The notes under the pieces were generated by a model. That model ran no database searches and had not been told where the DNA came from. It saw only the letters and a program-made list of their open reading frames with translations. The position numbers and the translations under genes were made by a program. A stretch of DNA of 6,931 bases. Origin: an uncultured Alphaproteobacteria bacterium. Lineage in GTDB: Bacteria; Pseudomonadota; Alphaproteobacteria; Caulobacterales; Parvularculaceae. The DNA is taken from the NCBI GenBank assembly GCA_938003575.1, contig CALKYG010000091.1, forward strand, positions 1 to 6,931. Direction: 5' to 3'. Positions 1 to 6,152 of this stretch are shown here, piece after piece (the stretch's first letter is position 1; each line of letters begins with the position of its first letter).

Positions 1-819
1 GAATTCGGCGTGCGGCCGCTTTATTTCATCACCTATCCGGTGATGGCGGACGCGGAGAACGCAGGCTATTTCCGACGCCTTGCGGAAGAAGGCCGCGCCG
101 ATCTCGGCTTGCACCTGCACCAATGGGTGACGCCGCCGCTTGGCGGCTATGCGGGTGAATATTATTCATGGCAGTGCAATCTGCCGCCCGAGATTCACGC
201 GGCGAAGCTTGCAAGCCAAGCCGCTGCATTCGAACGCGCCTTCGGGATGAAGCCTGTCGCCCATCGCGCGGGACGTTACGGCGTTTCGCTCCCCTCCTAC
301 CGCGAGATTGCGGCGGCCGGCGTTCAATTTGATTTCAGCCCGTCGGCGGCGTACGATTTCTCGGAAAGAGGCGGGCCGGATTTTTCGGGCGCCTCCAATG
401 CGCCGTTCAGGCTATCCGCCGACGGCGCGGACATTTTTGTGACGCCCGTTTGCGGCGCGCTCGCCATACGCGGCGGCCGCGCATTCCTGAAGCAGCCCGC
501 CTCGCCCGGCATATTGAACGAGCGGGCGGCCTACGCGCGCCGCATGACGGCGCCTTTCCGGCTTTCCTGCGAACAAGCCCGGCTCGACGAACTCATGTCG
601 CTCACTAGGAGCCTTGAAGAGGCGGGAACGCCGATCCTCACCTTCTCGCTGCATTCAACGACCATGACGCCGGGCGCGAACGCCTATGCGAAAGACGCCG
701 CCGCCGTCGACGCCGCGCTTGCGCTCACGCGGCGTTATTTTGAATTCTTTACAAACTGTTTCCGCGGCGAATTCGCGAGCCTTTCAGATCTCGCTGAACT
801 CTACGCGCCGCCGAATTAA
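1..819 (+). CDS. WalW-like polysaccharide deacetylase family protein, 5' partial
   Basis: This resembles the WalW branch of polysaccharide deacetylases, which share the NodB/CE4-like fold and are thought to remove acyl groups from surface polysaccharides. The frame is open from base 1 (E-F-G-V-R-P), and the 'GVRPLYFITYPV' stretch matches an internal strand of the family. The GTG at base 10 is therefore probably not the true start, and the N-terminus lies outside the window. Counting from that GTG, visible landmarks are the HLHQW motif (residues 35-39, probable metal-binding histidines), HRAGRYG (85-91) and FSLHSTTMTPG (212-222). The last two are typical of the WalW group. At least 272 residues are present and the C-terminus is complete, ending in TAA at 817-819. 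It lies 73 bp upstream of fliO on the same strand, but a regulatory site sits between them, so it is probably not part of the flagellar unit. The substrate is unknown. Family assignment is fairly firm; enzymatic activity is inferred. Confidence 0.8.
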   Translation, partial: EFGVRPLYFITYPVMADAENAGYFRRLAEEGRADLGLHLHQWVTPPLGGYAGEYYSWQCNLPPEIHAAKLASQAAAFERAFGMKPVAHRAGRYGVSLPSYREIAAAGVQFDFSPSAAYDFSERGGPDFSGASNAPFRLSADGADIFVTPVCGALAIRGGRAFLKQPASPGILNERAAYARRMTAPFRLSCEQARLDELMSLTRSLEEAGTPILTFSLHSTTMTPGANAYAKDAAAVDAALALTRRYFEFFTNCFRGEFASLSDLAELYAPPN

Positions 820-821
820 CC

Positions 822-836
822 TTAACCGGCCATTAA
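822..836 (+). promoter_or_regulatory. Candidate CtrA binding site (TTAA-N7-TTAA) upstream of fliO
   Basis: TTAA at 822-825 and TTAA at 833-836 are separated by exactly seven bases. This matches the established CtrA recognition motif of alphaproteobacteria, where CtrA controls early flagellar genes in Caulobacter and relatives. A further TTAACC repeat begins at 816, inside the stop of the preceding gene. The site lies 57 bases before the fliO ATG, a plausible position for activation. The motif is read directly; binding and regulation are inferred. Confidence 0.5.
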
Positions 837-892
837 GCCGCCAATTCTAATTCTATCCTTGGCGAGGAACCGCTTCGCCAGGGAAGACTCTT

Positions 893-1303
893 ATGGAACT
901 TATCGATGTCGCCCGCACGATTTTCTCGCTCGTCGCCGTCGTCGGCATGATCGGCCTTTGCGCCGCAGCCGCCAGAAAGCTCGGGCTTCAGGACGGCGCT
1001 GCGCCGATGCGCCGCAACCGCCGCCTTGCGCTTGTCGAGACGCTGCCCCTCGACCAGCGGCGACGCGCCGCCATCATTTCATGCGACGGCCGCGAACACC
1101 TCGTCATTCTCGATCAGGGCCGCGTCACAGTCGTCGAAAAAGCCATTCCGCTTCGCGAGAGCGCCGAGGCGGAAGACCCGATTGCGTCGCGCGCATCCGC
1201 GCCGCCGATGAAACCCCTGCACGTCCCGCCGGCGGTCCTCAAGCTCATTCATCGCGCGCCGCAAGACAAGACCATGGCGCTGCGCGCGGCCGGAGTCATA
1301 TGA
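893..1303 (+). CDS. fliO: Flagellar biosynthetic protein FliO
   Basis: FliO is a small inner-membrane protein that helps assemble the FliP ring of the flagellar type III export gate. The 136-residue product has a short N-terminus and one hydrophobic segment (about residues 9-28). A basic stretch follows, then the cytoplasmic FliO domain with the pattern [19 protein letters not shown] (about 44-62) and a DGREHLVIL strand (65-73). The C-terminal tail from about residue 90 is low-complexity and rich in A, P and R. The ATG at 893 is supported by an AGGGAAG ribosome binding site at 880-886, six bases upstream. The stop TGA overlaps the fliP start (ATGA), so the two are probably translationally coupled. 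A CtrA-type site stands 57 bases upstream. FliO is poorly conserved, but the domain pattern together with adjacent fliP makes the call secure. Confidence 0.88.
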   Translation: MELIDVARTIFSLVAVVGMIGLCAAAARKLGLQDGAAPMRRNRRLALVETLPLDQRRRAAIISCDGREHLVILDQGRVTVVEKAIPLRESAEAEDPIASRASAPPMKPLHVPPAVLKLIHRAPQDKTMALRAAGVI

Positions 1304-2037
1304 CGGCGCCTTTGCGCATAGCCCTTGCAGTTCTCATCGCTGTCGCGCTCGCTCCCTCGGCGGCGTTCGCGCAGTCGTTGACGCTCGACCTCGGCGAAGG
1401 CGGCGGGCTGTCGTCGCGCATCGTGCAGCTTGTCCTGCTGATGACGGTGCTGTCGCTTGCGCCGTCGATTCTCATCATGATGACGTCCTTCATCCGGATC
1501 GTCGTCGTCCTGTCGCTTCTGCGGACCGCGATCGGCATGCAGCAGAGCCCGCCCAATCCCGTCATCATGTCGCTCGCGCTGTTTCTGACCGCGTTCGTGA
1601 TGGCGCCGACGTTCACGCAGGCCTACAACGCCGGCATCGCGCCCCTGATGAAAGAGGAAATGCCGATCGAACAGGCGCTGCCGGCGGCGGCCGCGCCGCT
1701 GAAGGAATTCATGCTGACGCAGACGCGAGAGAAAGACCTTGCGCTCTTCTTCGACCTCGCCAAGGTGAAGCCGGAAACGCCGGAATCGGCGCCGCTGCAC
1801 ATCGTGACGCCCGCCTTCATGATCTCCGAGCTTCGCCGCGCCTTCGAGATCGGCTTCATGATCTTCATCCCTTTCCTCATCATCGACATGGTGATCTCGT
1901 CGATTTTGATGGCGATGGGCATGCTGATGCTGCCGCCGATCGTGATCTCGCTGCCCTTCAAACTGATCTTTTTCGTACTTATCGACGGCTGGCGGCTTGT
2001 CGCCGGCAGTCTCGTCCAAAGTTTCGGCGCCGGCTAG
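1300..2037 (+). CDS. fliP: Flagellar type III export gate protein FliP
   Basis: FliP forms the pentameric core of the FliP-FliQ-FliR export channel in the cytoplasmic membrane, through which flagellar rod, hook and filament proteins pass. The 245-residue product has the usual FliP length. It carries an N-terminal signal peptide with a likely cut after AFA near residue 24, which is normal for FliP. Membrane segments lie at about 41-60, 64-102, 183-210 and 212-236. The first FliP signature is present at 171-186 ([16 protein letters not shown]), and the conserved [16 protein letters not shown] (72-87) and [14 protein letters not shown] (218-231) stretches are intact. The ATG at 1300 was chosen because it overlaps the fliO stop as ATGA and has GGAG at 1292-1295. 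A longer upstream reading in this frame is only the shadow of fliO. FliQ and FliR do not follow; the gene runs directly into a convergent neighbour. Confidence 0.96.
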   Translation: MTAPLRIALAVLIAVALAPSAAFAQSLTLDLGEGGGLSSRIVQLVLLMTVLSLAPSILIMMTSFIRIVVVLSLLRTAIGMQQSPPNPVIMSLALFLTAFVMAPTFTQAYNAGIAPLMKEEMPIEQALPAAAAPLKEFMLTQTREKDLALFFDLAKVKPETPESAPLHIVTPAFMISELRRAFEIGFMIFIPFLIIDMVISSILMAMGMLMLPPIVISLPFKLIFFVLIDGWRLVAGSLVQSFGAG

Positions 2038-2426
2038 CGGGCCTTGGCGGCCTTTTTCGTCGCCTTCTTCTTCGCCGGCTTTTTCTTGAACCTTGCAGCC
2101 CTCGACGCGGCGTCGAGCGCGAGCGTCGCCCAGCGCCTCAATTCGTCCTCATCGTCGAAAATCGCGTCCGGCGCGGCGAAATAGCCGGTCATTTCGGCGC
2201 GCGTCCCGTCCCTCATCTCGAACGAGAACGGCTCCAGCCCAAGTCCCTGAAATTCTGCGCGGGTTTCATCATCGACTTTGAGATAGATCGCTTCGTCGTC
2301 GAGGAGGGCGAAGAAAAGATCGTCGCAATAGACGCCGGCGCCGCCGAACATCTTGCGGACGCGAATGTCGCCGAAGGGCTCGAACAATTCCCTTGCCTGT
2401 TCGATGAAGGATGCGGAAATAGCCAT
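2034..2426 (-). CDS. TfoX N-terminal domain protein with lysine-rich tail
   Basis: This 130-residue protein has a TfoX N-terminal domain over about residues 10-103. The typical [10 protein letters not shown] (24-33), [16 protein letters not shown] (37-52) and [11 protein letters not shown] (95-105) stretches are visible. TfoX/Sxy proteins are linked to competence regulation in gammaproteobacteria. Single-domain alphaproteobacterial members are of unproven role and should not be assumed to regulate competence. After the domain comes a basic tail (113-130) of K, A and P, with no matching acidic counterpart, which may bind nucleic acid. The ATG at 2426 is preceded by GGAGG five bases away, a strong ribosome binding site. 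The stop TAG shares the CTAG at 2034-2037 with the fliP stop on the other strand. It lies 68 bp after the 73-residue gene on the same strand and may be co-transcribed with it. Confidence 0.85.
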   Translation of the reverse strand: MAISASFIEQARELFEPFGDIRVRKMFGGAGVYCDDLFFALLDDEAIYLKVDDETRAEFQGLGLEPFSFEMRDGTRAEMTGYFAAPDAIFDDEDELRRWATLALDAASRAARFKKKPAKKKATKKAAKAR

Positions 2427-2494
2427 GGGCGCCTCCGGCAGGGTCGATCCCCGACGAGATTACTCCGCCGGCCGGCCGCGGCAACAGGAATTGG

Positions 2495-2716
2495 CTATTG
2501 TTGAGCCGAGCGCCTCATATCGGCGATCTGCGCCTCGCCTTCCGGACTGAAGATCCAGCTCTCGGCGGCGTGCCTGCTTTCAAACTGAAGCGCCACGCGA
2601 TGCGGCCGGACGCGGCCTTCAACCGGCACGAACACTTCAAAAGTCCCGGCGTAACGCTGGTCCTTGGTCGGCTCGGCGAAAGCCGGCGGCGGACCCATCC
2701 TGTTCTTCTTCGCCAT
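2495..2716 (-). CDS. Small conserved-looking protein of unknown function
   Basis: I do not recognise a named family. The 73-residue product starts basic (MAKKNRMG) and has a proline-rich stretch (9-16). A compact region from about 22 to 62 shows alternating hydrophobic residues (TFEVFVPVEGRV, HRVALQFESRHAAESWIFSPEGE) that look like two or three strands followed by a helix. There is no signal peptide, membrane segment or cysteine, so it is probably a small cytoplasmic protein. The start ATG at 2716 has AAGGA about eight bases upstream. Reading is clean with a TAG stop. It follows sufA by 59 bp in the same direction, with a GC-rich hairpin between, so it may be expressed weakly from the suf operon or from its own promoter. 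The gene is probably real on grounds of ribosome binding site, position and protein-like composition, but function is unknown. Confidence 0.65.
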   Translation of the reverse strand: MAKKNRMGPPPAFAEPTKDQRYAGTFEVFVPVEGRVRPHRVALQFESRHAAESWIFSPEGEAQIADMRRSAQQ

Positions 2717-2733
2717 TTCGGAATTCCTTGCTG

Positions 2734-2760
2734 GGCGCGGCTATAGGCGCATGCCGCGCC
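2734..2760 (-). terminator. GC-rich hairpin after sufA, possible attenuator or weak terminator
   Basis: GGCGCGGC (2734-2741) and GCCGCGCC (2753-2760) form a perfect 8-bp stem around an 11-base loop. It lies in the 59-bp gap between the sufA stop and the next gene on the minus strand. No T-tract follows in the direction of suf transcription, so it is not a canonical intrinsic terminator. It could lower read-through or protect the 3' end of the suf message. The downstream gene's ribosome binding site lies just after the stem. Confidence 0.35.
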
Positions 2761-2775
2761 GGACGCAACCGCGCC

Positions 2776-3144
2776 CTACGCCTCTTCCTTCGCCGGAACG
2801 ATCGTCACGCTTTCACCGCAACCGCAAGCGTCAGTCTGGTTGGGGTTGTTGAAAACGAAGCGCTGCGACAGCTTTTCGGCGACAAAGTCGATCTCGGTCC
2901 CGATCAGGAAAAGGATCGCTTTCGGATCGATCAGCACCCTGACGCCGTTTTCCTCGACGACCTCTTCATGCGGCTTCGCCTCGGCGGCGTAGCTCATCTC
3001 GTATTCCATTCCGGCGCAGCCGCCGTTTTTGACGCCGATGCGGACGCCGATGTAAGTCTCCTCCGCATTCGCCATGATCTCGCGCACGCGCGCGGCGGCG
3101 CGGTCTGTCAGCGTTACGACTTTCGGTCGCGGTCTTCTGGCCAT
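2776..3144 (-). CDS. sufA: A-type iron-sulfur carrier protein SufA
   Basis: SufA belongs to the HesB/IscA/SufA family of A-type carriers, which receive Fe-S clusters from the SufBCD scaffold and pass them to target proteins. The 122-residue product has the normal family length. The three cluster-binding cysteines are at position 43 (GGCAGMEY) and positions 107 and 109 (the C-terminal CGCGES motif). The core LTDRAAARVREIM and YIGVRIGVKNGGCAG stretches are typical. I start it at ATG 3144 rather than at an ATG further upstream at 3198. The 3144 start overlaps the sufT stop in TGATG, and the extra 18 residues would lie entirely within sufT and are unlike the family. It is the last clear suf gene of the operon. 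IscA or ErpA are close relatives; the suf neighbours decide the name. Confidence 0.93.
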   Translation of the reverse strand: MARRPRPKVVTLTDRAAARVREIMANAEETYIGVRIGVKNGGCAGMEYEMSYAAEAKPHEEVVEENGVRVLIDPKAILFLIGTEIDFVAEKLSQRFVFNNPNQTDACGCGESVTIVPAKEEA

Positions 3145-3542
3145 CACAAATATCCCAGTTCCAGCTTCGCCTCGTCGGACATGCGCTCCGGCGTCCATGG
3201 CGGGTCGAACGTCATGTTCACTTTGACGTCCTCAACGCCCTCAATGCCCGACAGCGCGCCCTCGACCCAGCCCGGCATTTCACCGGCGACGGGGCAGCCC
3301 GGCGCCGTCAGCGTCATGTCGACGCTCAAAAGACGCTCGTCCGAAAGATCGACCTTGTAAATGAGGCCAAGCTCGTAGATGTCGACCGGAATTTCCGGAT
3401 CGTAGACGGTCTTGAGAGCCTTGATCACGTCCGAGGTGATCCTTGTCATCTCGTCTTCGGGAATGGCGCCGCCCGACAGAACAGCCGCCTGCGGGCGCTC
3501 TTCCTCGGCCTTCAAATCAATCACGTCGCGCATTTCGGTCAC
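3144..3542 (-). CDS. sufT: SUF-associated MIP18/DUF59 family protein SufT
   Basis: This protein belongs to the MIP18 (DUF59) family, whose operon-linked form SufT is an accessory factor in Fe-S protein maturation. The 132-residue product has a variable N-terminal tail (1-32), then the MIP18 domain. The domain shows the hallmark DPEIPVDIYELGLIY (48-62), TLTAPGCP with the conserved cysteine at 83, and a C-terminal DPPWTPERMSDEAKLELG (113-130), diagnostic of the SufT group. Two starts are possible. GTG at 3542 has AGGA about seven bases upstream. ATG at 3533 has GGTGA five bases upstream and gives a protein three residues shorter. I give the longer one without strong preference. The gene lies 9 bp after the sufS stop and overlaps sufA by one base in TGATG, so all three are probably translated from one message. 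Confidence 0.9.
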   Translation of the reverse strand: MTEMRDVIDLKAEEERPQAAVLSGGAIPEDEMTRITSDVIKALKTVYDPEIPVDIYELGLIYKVDLSDERLLSVDMTLTAPGCPVAGEMPGWVEGALSGIEGVEDVKVNMTFDPPWTPERMSDEAKLELGYL

Positions 3543-3551
3543 CGGCTTATC

Positions 3552-4775
3552 CTATTTAAGAAGCTCATGGGTTTTATGAAGGCCCTTGAGGAGCGCTTCG
3601 ACATCCTCATGGGTGTTGTAGACGGCGAAAGACGCCCGCGCGGTCGCCGAAACGCCAAGCCGCCTCATCAAGGGCTGCGCGCAATGATGGCCGGCGCGGA
3701 CGGCGACCCCCGCCCGGTCGAGAATCGTCGAGGCGTCATGCGGATGGGCGCCGGCGACATTGAAGGCGATGATCGGCGCCTTTCCGGACGCCTGACCGAA
3801 TACGCGTACGAAATTGAGCTTGCGCAGTTCCGACATTGCGTGGTCGGAAAGTCGCGCTTCGTGCGCCGCGATCGCGTCAATTCCTATTTCCATCATCCAG
3901 TCGAGCGCAGCGCGAAGTCCGATCGCTTCCAATATGGGCGGCGTGCCTGCTTCGAAGCGATGCGGCGGATCATTGTAAGTGACATAATCCTGCGCCACGA
4001 CCTCGATCATCTCTCCGCCGCCGCGAAACGGCGGCATCGTCTTCAGGACGTCGCAGCGTCCGTAAAGAACGCCGATTCCGGTCGGGCCGTAGAGCTTGTG
4101 TCCGGTCATCGCATAGAAATCGCAGCCGATATCCTGGACGTCGACTTTTCCGTGCACGGCGCCCTGACAGCCGTCGAGAAAGATCAACGCGCCGTGCGCA
4201 TGCGCGATGCGCGCAATCTCTTTCGCCGGCGTCGCCGCGCCAAGGACGTTCGACATATGCGTCAGCGCGACGAGTTTTGTCCTGTCAGTCAACATCGACT
4301 TGAACGAAGCGAGGTCAATCTCGCCGTCGTCGGAAACGTCGAGCCATTTGAGGACGACGCCCTTTCTCTCCCTGAGGAAATGCCAGGGCACGATGTTGGA
4401 ATGGTGCTCCATGACGGAGAGAATGATCTCATCGCCTTCCTTCAGACCCTGCCCCAGCGAATTGGCGACAAGATTCATCGCATCCGTGCCGCCGGCGGTG
4501 AAAATAATCTCGTCGACATGGGCGGCGTTCAGAAAGGCCGCCGCGGATCTGCGCGCCGATTCAAATGCGGCCGTCGCCTCATTGGCAAGCGCGTGAAGGC
4601 CGCGATGAACATTGGCGTAGCTTCCCTCCATCGCGCCGCGCATGGCGTCGATCACGGCGCGCGGCTTTTGCGCCGACGCCGCGTTGTCGAGATAAACAAG
4701 CGGGCGCCCGTGCACCTCACGCTTCAGGATCGGGAATTCGGCGCGGATCGCTGCAATGTCGAAGGGCCGCGTCAT
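3552..4775 (-). CDS. sufS: Cysteine desulfurase SufS
   Basis: SufS is a PLP-dependent group II cysteine desulfurase that removes sulfur from L-cysteine, leaving alanine and a persulfide for SufBCD-based cluster assembly. The 407-residue product has the normal length. It shows the N-terminal VYLDNAASAQKP (28-38), the EHHSN histidine region (123-127), the LDGCQ segment near the cofactor (200-204), the PLP-binding lysine K227 in TGHKLYGPTG, and the catalytic cysteine C365 in RAGHHCAQP. I choose ATG 4775. It forms an ATGA overlap with the sufD stop, has GGAGGA three bases upstream, and leads directly into the usual FDIAAIRAEFPIL start. An ATG at 4790 would add only five residues inside sufD. A separate activator SufE is not in the window, though many organisms encode it elsewhere. 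Confidence 0.97.
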   Translation of the reverse strand: MTRPFDIAAIRAEFPILKREVHGRPLVYLDNAASAQKPRAVIDAMRGAMEGSYANVHRGLHALANEATAAFESARRSAAAFLNAAHVDEIIFTAGGTDAMNLVANSLGQGLKEGDEIILSVMEHHSNIVPWHFLRERKGVVLKWLDVSDDGEIDLASFKSMLTDRTKLVALTHMSNVLGAATPAKEIARIAHAHGALIFLDGCQGAVHGKVDVQDIGCDFYAMTGHKLYGPTGIGVLYGRCDVLKTMPPFRGGGEMIEVVAQDYVTYNDPPHRFEAGTPPILEAIGLRAALDWMMEIGIDAIAAHEARLSDHAMSELRKLNFVRVFGQASGKAPIIAFNVAGAHPHDASTILDRAGVAVRAGHHCAQPLMRRLGVSATARASFAVYNTHEDVEALLKGLHKTHELLK

Positions 4776-5998
4776 GCGTCCTCCAGCCATTTGGCGACGC
4801 GGCGGCGGAATGCCTCGCCGATGCCGGGATGGGCGACATGATCAAAGGCGGAGGCGACGAACGCCTCGATCAGCATGGCGCGCGCGCGATGCTCCGTAAG
4901 GCCGCGCTGGCGCATGTAAAAGAGCGCTTCGGCGTCGAGCGCGCCGGACGTGCTGCCGTGCGCGCACTGAACATCGTCTGCGTAAATCTCAAGCTCCGGC
5001 TTTGAATTCGATTCCGCAAGATCGGAGAGGAGAAGCGCATCGGCGTTCATCCCGGCGTCCGTCTTCTGCGCGCCGCGCCGCACCCGGAACTTGCCTTGAA
5101 AGACGTTGCGGCCCGTATCCTTCGCGACGCCCTTGTGACGCTGGCGCGTCTTGCACCCCTCGCCAATGAAGACCACCTCGCTCGTAAAGTCGCTGTGACG
5201 CCCCCCGGACAGCAATGCGGCGCTGGAGATTTCCGCTTCGCCGCCTGCGCCCAGAAAATGCGCGTGCGTTTCATGCCGCGCCAGCCGCGCGCCGAAAGAC
5301 AGCGACGTCTGATTTAAGTGCGCGCGGCCTTCGATTTTAGGCGCGAAGATCGAATGGACGACGGCCTCAGAACCCGTTTCATCAATAAGCGCGCGATCAA
5401 GCCGGGCGCCGTCTCTCAAGACGAGATGGAAGAGATGGGAGTGAAACGCGGCGCCGCCGCCTTCAAAGGTTTCGATCAGCGTCGCGCGCGCGCCGTCGCA
5501 GAGCCGCAACAGGCATTGCGCGAAAGAGAACCCGGCGCCCGTATTGACATGCCGTATCAGGATCGGCTGCGGGAGCTCGACGCGCTCGGCGATTTCAATT
5601 CCTAGCGCCTTTTTCGTCATCGCGACATTGAGCGCGGCGATCGGATTCGTCTCAAGTTCGGGAATCGTGCCGACAGCGTCGATGATCCCGCACCTCACCC
5701 CTTCGGGAAACGCATCCGCCGGAATGTCAATGCGCCCGTTCACGATCCTGAGTTCGATCGGCCTCAGCGCTGCGAGATCATCCGCAAGCGCAGGGGACGT
5801 CTCATGGATCGTCGCCGGAACAGGCGCCGCGTCGCGAAGCGCGGCGCCGAAATCCGACCAGCGCCAGCCTTCGAGCCGCCGATGCGGGAGACCGAGGCGG
5901 CTGAAACTCTCGAACGCCGCCGCACGGAACGGCGGCAAGCCTCCGGCCCGCGCCGCAAGCGCGGTCTCAAGCGGCGAAGAAGCGCGCAACGACGCCAT
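4772..5998 (-). CDS. sufD: Fe-S cluster scaffold subunit SufD
   Basis: SufD pairs with SufB and the ATPase SufC to form the SufBC2D scaffold on which new Fe-S clusters are built in the cytosol. The 408-residue product has an N-terminal helical region with the LEGWRWSDF motif (42-50), a long beta-helix core, and the conserved C-terminal YADDVQCAHGSTSGALD (339-355). That stretch includes C345 and H347, the latter aligning with the functionally important SufD histidine. It is followed by ALFYMRQRGL (358-367), which is typical of the SufC-contacting end. The ATG at 5998 overlaps the sufC stop in TGATG, with GAGG seven bases upstream. The stop overlaps sufS in ATGA. SufB is not in the window, presumably upstream of sufC in the original genome. 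The separation from SufB rests on length and on the RLEGWRWSDF-type N-terminus. Confidence 0.95.
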   Translation of the reverse strand: MASLRASSPLETALAARAGGLPPFRAAAFESFSRLGLPHRRLEGWRWSDFGAALRDAAPVPATIHETSPALADDLAALRPIELRIVNGRIDIPADAFPEGVRCGIIDAVGTIPELETNPIAALNVAMTKKALGIEIAERVELPQPILIRHVNTGAGFSFAQCLLRLCDGARATLIETFEGGGAAFHSHLFHLVLRDGARLDRALIDETGSEAVVHSIFAPKIEGRAHLNQTSLSFGARLARHETHAHFLGAGGEAEISSAALLSGGRHSDFTSEVVFIGEGCKTRQRHKGVAKDTGRNVFQGKFRVRRGAQKTDAGMNADALLLSDLAESNSKPELEIYADDVQCAHGSTSGALDAEALFYMRQRGLTEHRARAMLIEAFVASAFDHVAHPGIGEAFRRRVAKWLEDA

Positions 5999-6117
5999 CA
6001 GGCCGCCTCGATGAATTGTTCATAGCCGGATTCCTCCAGCACGTTTGCAAGTTCCGGCCCGCCCGATTTGACGATGCGACCGCCGGCGAGAACATGGACG
6101 CGGCTGACTGGGTGATC
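5998..6117 (-). CDS. sufC: SufC ATPase, C-terminal fragment truncated by sequence junction
   Basis: Only the last part of SufC, the ABC-type ATPase of the SufBC2D scaffold, is present. The recognisable segment reads VHVLAGGRIVKSGGPELA followed by LEESGYEQF and a short tail. It matches the family's C-terminal VHVL-GRIVKSG-LEEQGY pattern. At most 39 of the usual ~250 residues remain, and Walker A, signature and Walker B motifs are all absent. Homology is firm from about 6102 downwards. Bases 6103-6117 keep the frame but may already belong to the foreign kdp side. The fragment mixes GAA and GAG and uses AAA, like the other suf genes. It ends in TGA overlapping the sufD start. The break is most likely artefactual, so the gene is probably intact in the source genome. 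Confidence 0.85.
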   Translation of the reverse strand, partial: DHPVSRVHVLAGGRIVKSGGPELANVLEESGYEQFIEAA

Positions 6118-6152
6118 GGTCTGGACATGTCTGGTTTCCAGGAGCAGAAGGT
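6103..6152. other. Junction between suf operon and kdp operon sequence (probable chimera)
   Basis: SufC homology stops at about 6102, and the kdpA stop codon is at 6153-6155, so the join lies within this interval. If the short reading after kdpA is the kdpB start, the join is between about 6103 and 6125. A GATC tetramer occurs at 6114-6117, a possible ligation point for Sau3AI-type fragments, but this cannot be proved from one sequence. There are no terminal repeats, target duplications or transposase remnants to suggest a mobile element. Confidence 0.75.
6104..6128 (-). CDS. kdpB: Possible kdpB start, first codons only
   Basis: An ATG at 6128 lies 24 bases after the kdpA stop, with GGA eight bases upstream, and reads M-S-R-P-I-T-Q-S. 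This is where kdpB, encoding the P-type ATPase subunit, begins in the usual kdpA-kdpB-kdpC order. KdpB N-termini are variable, so the reading cannot be confirmed by motif. The frame then runs into sufC sequence out of register, so at most about eight codons belong to it. The call rests on operon position only. Confidence 0.35.

Noticed and set aside
859..1299. A possible N-terminal extension of FliP reading in frame from base 859
   Set aside because: It overlaps fliO out of frame, is an arginine-rich low-complexity translation, and would bury the FliP signal peptide. ATG 1300 has its own ribosome binding site.
2040..2057. GGCC-loop-GGCC followed by five T, resembling a terminator after fliP
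   Set aside because: The stem is only four base pairs, and the T-run is explained by lysine codons of the opposing gene's tail. Termination cannot be claimed.
2427..2494. Possible promoter or small RNA between the 73-residue gene and the TfoX-like gene
   Set aside because: Only the GGAGG ribosome binding site for the TfoX-like gene is clear; I see no convincing -35/-10 pair or hairpin.
3145..3198. An 18-residue N-terminal extension of SufA from ATG 3198
   Set aside because: It lies inside sufT, lacks family similarity, and the TGATG-coupled ATG at 3144 gives the standard length.
3567..4841. A 424-residue plus-strand open frame opposite sufS
   Set aside because: It is antisense to an unmistakable sufS, rich in arginine with no recognisable domain, as expected of a high-GC shadow frame.
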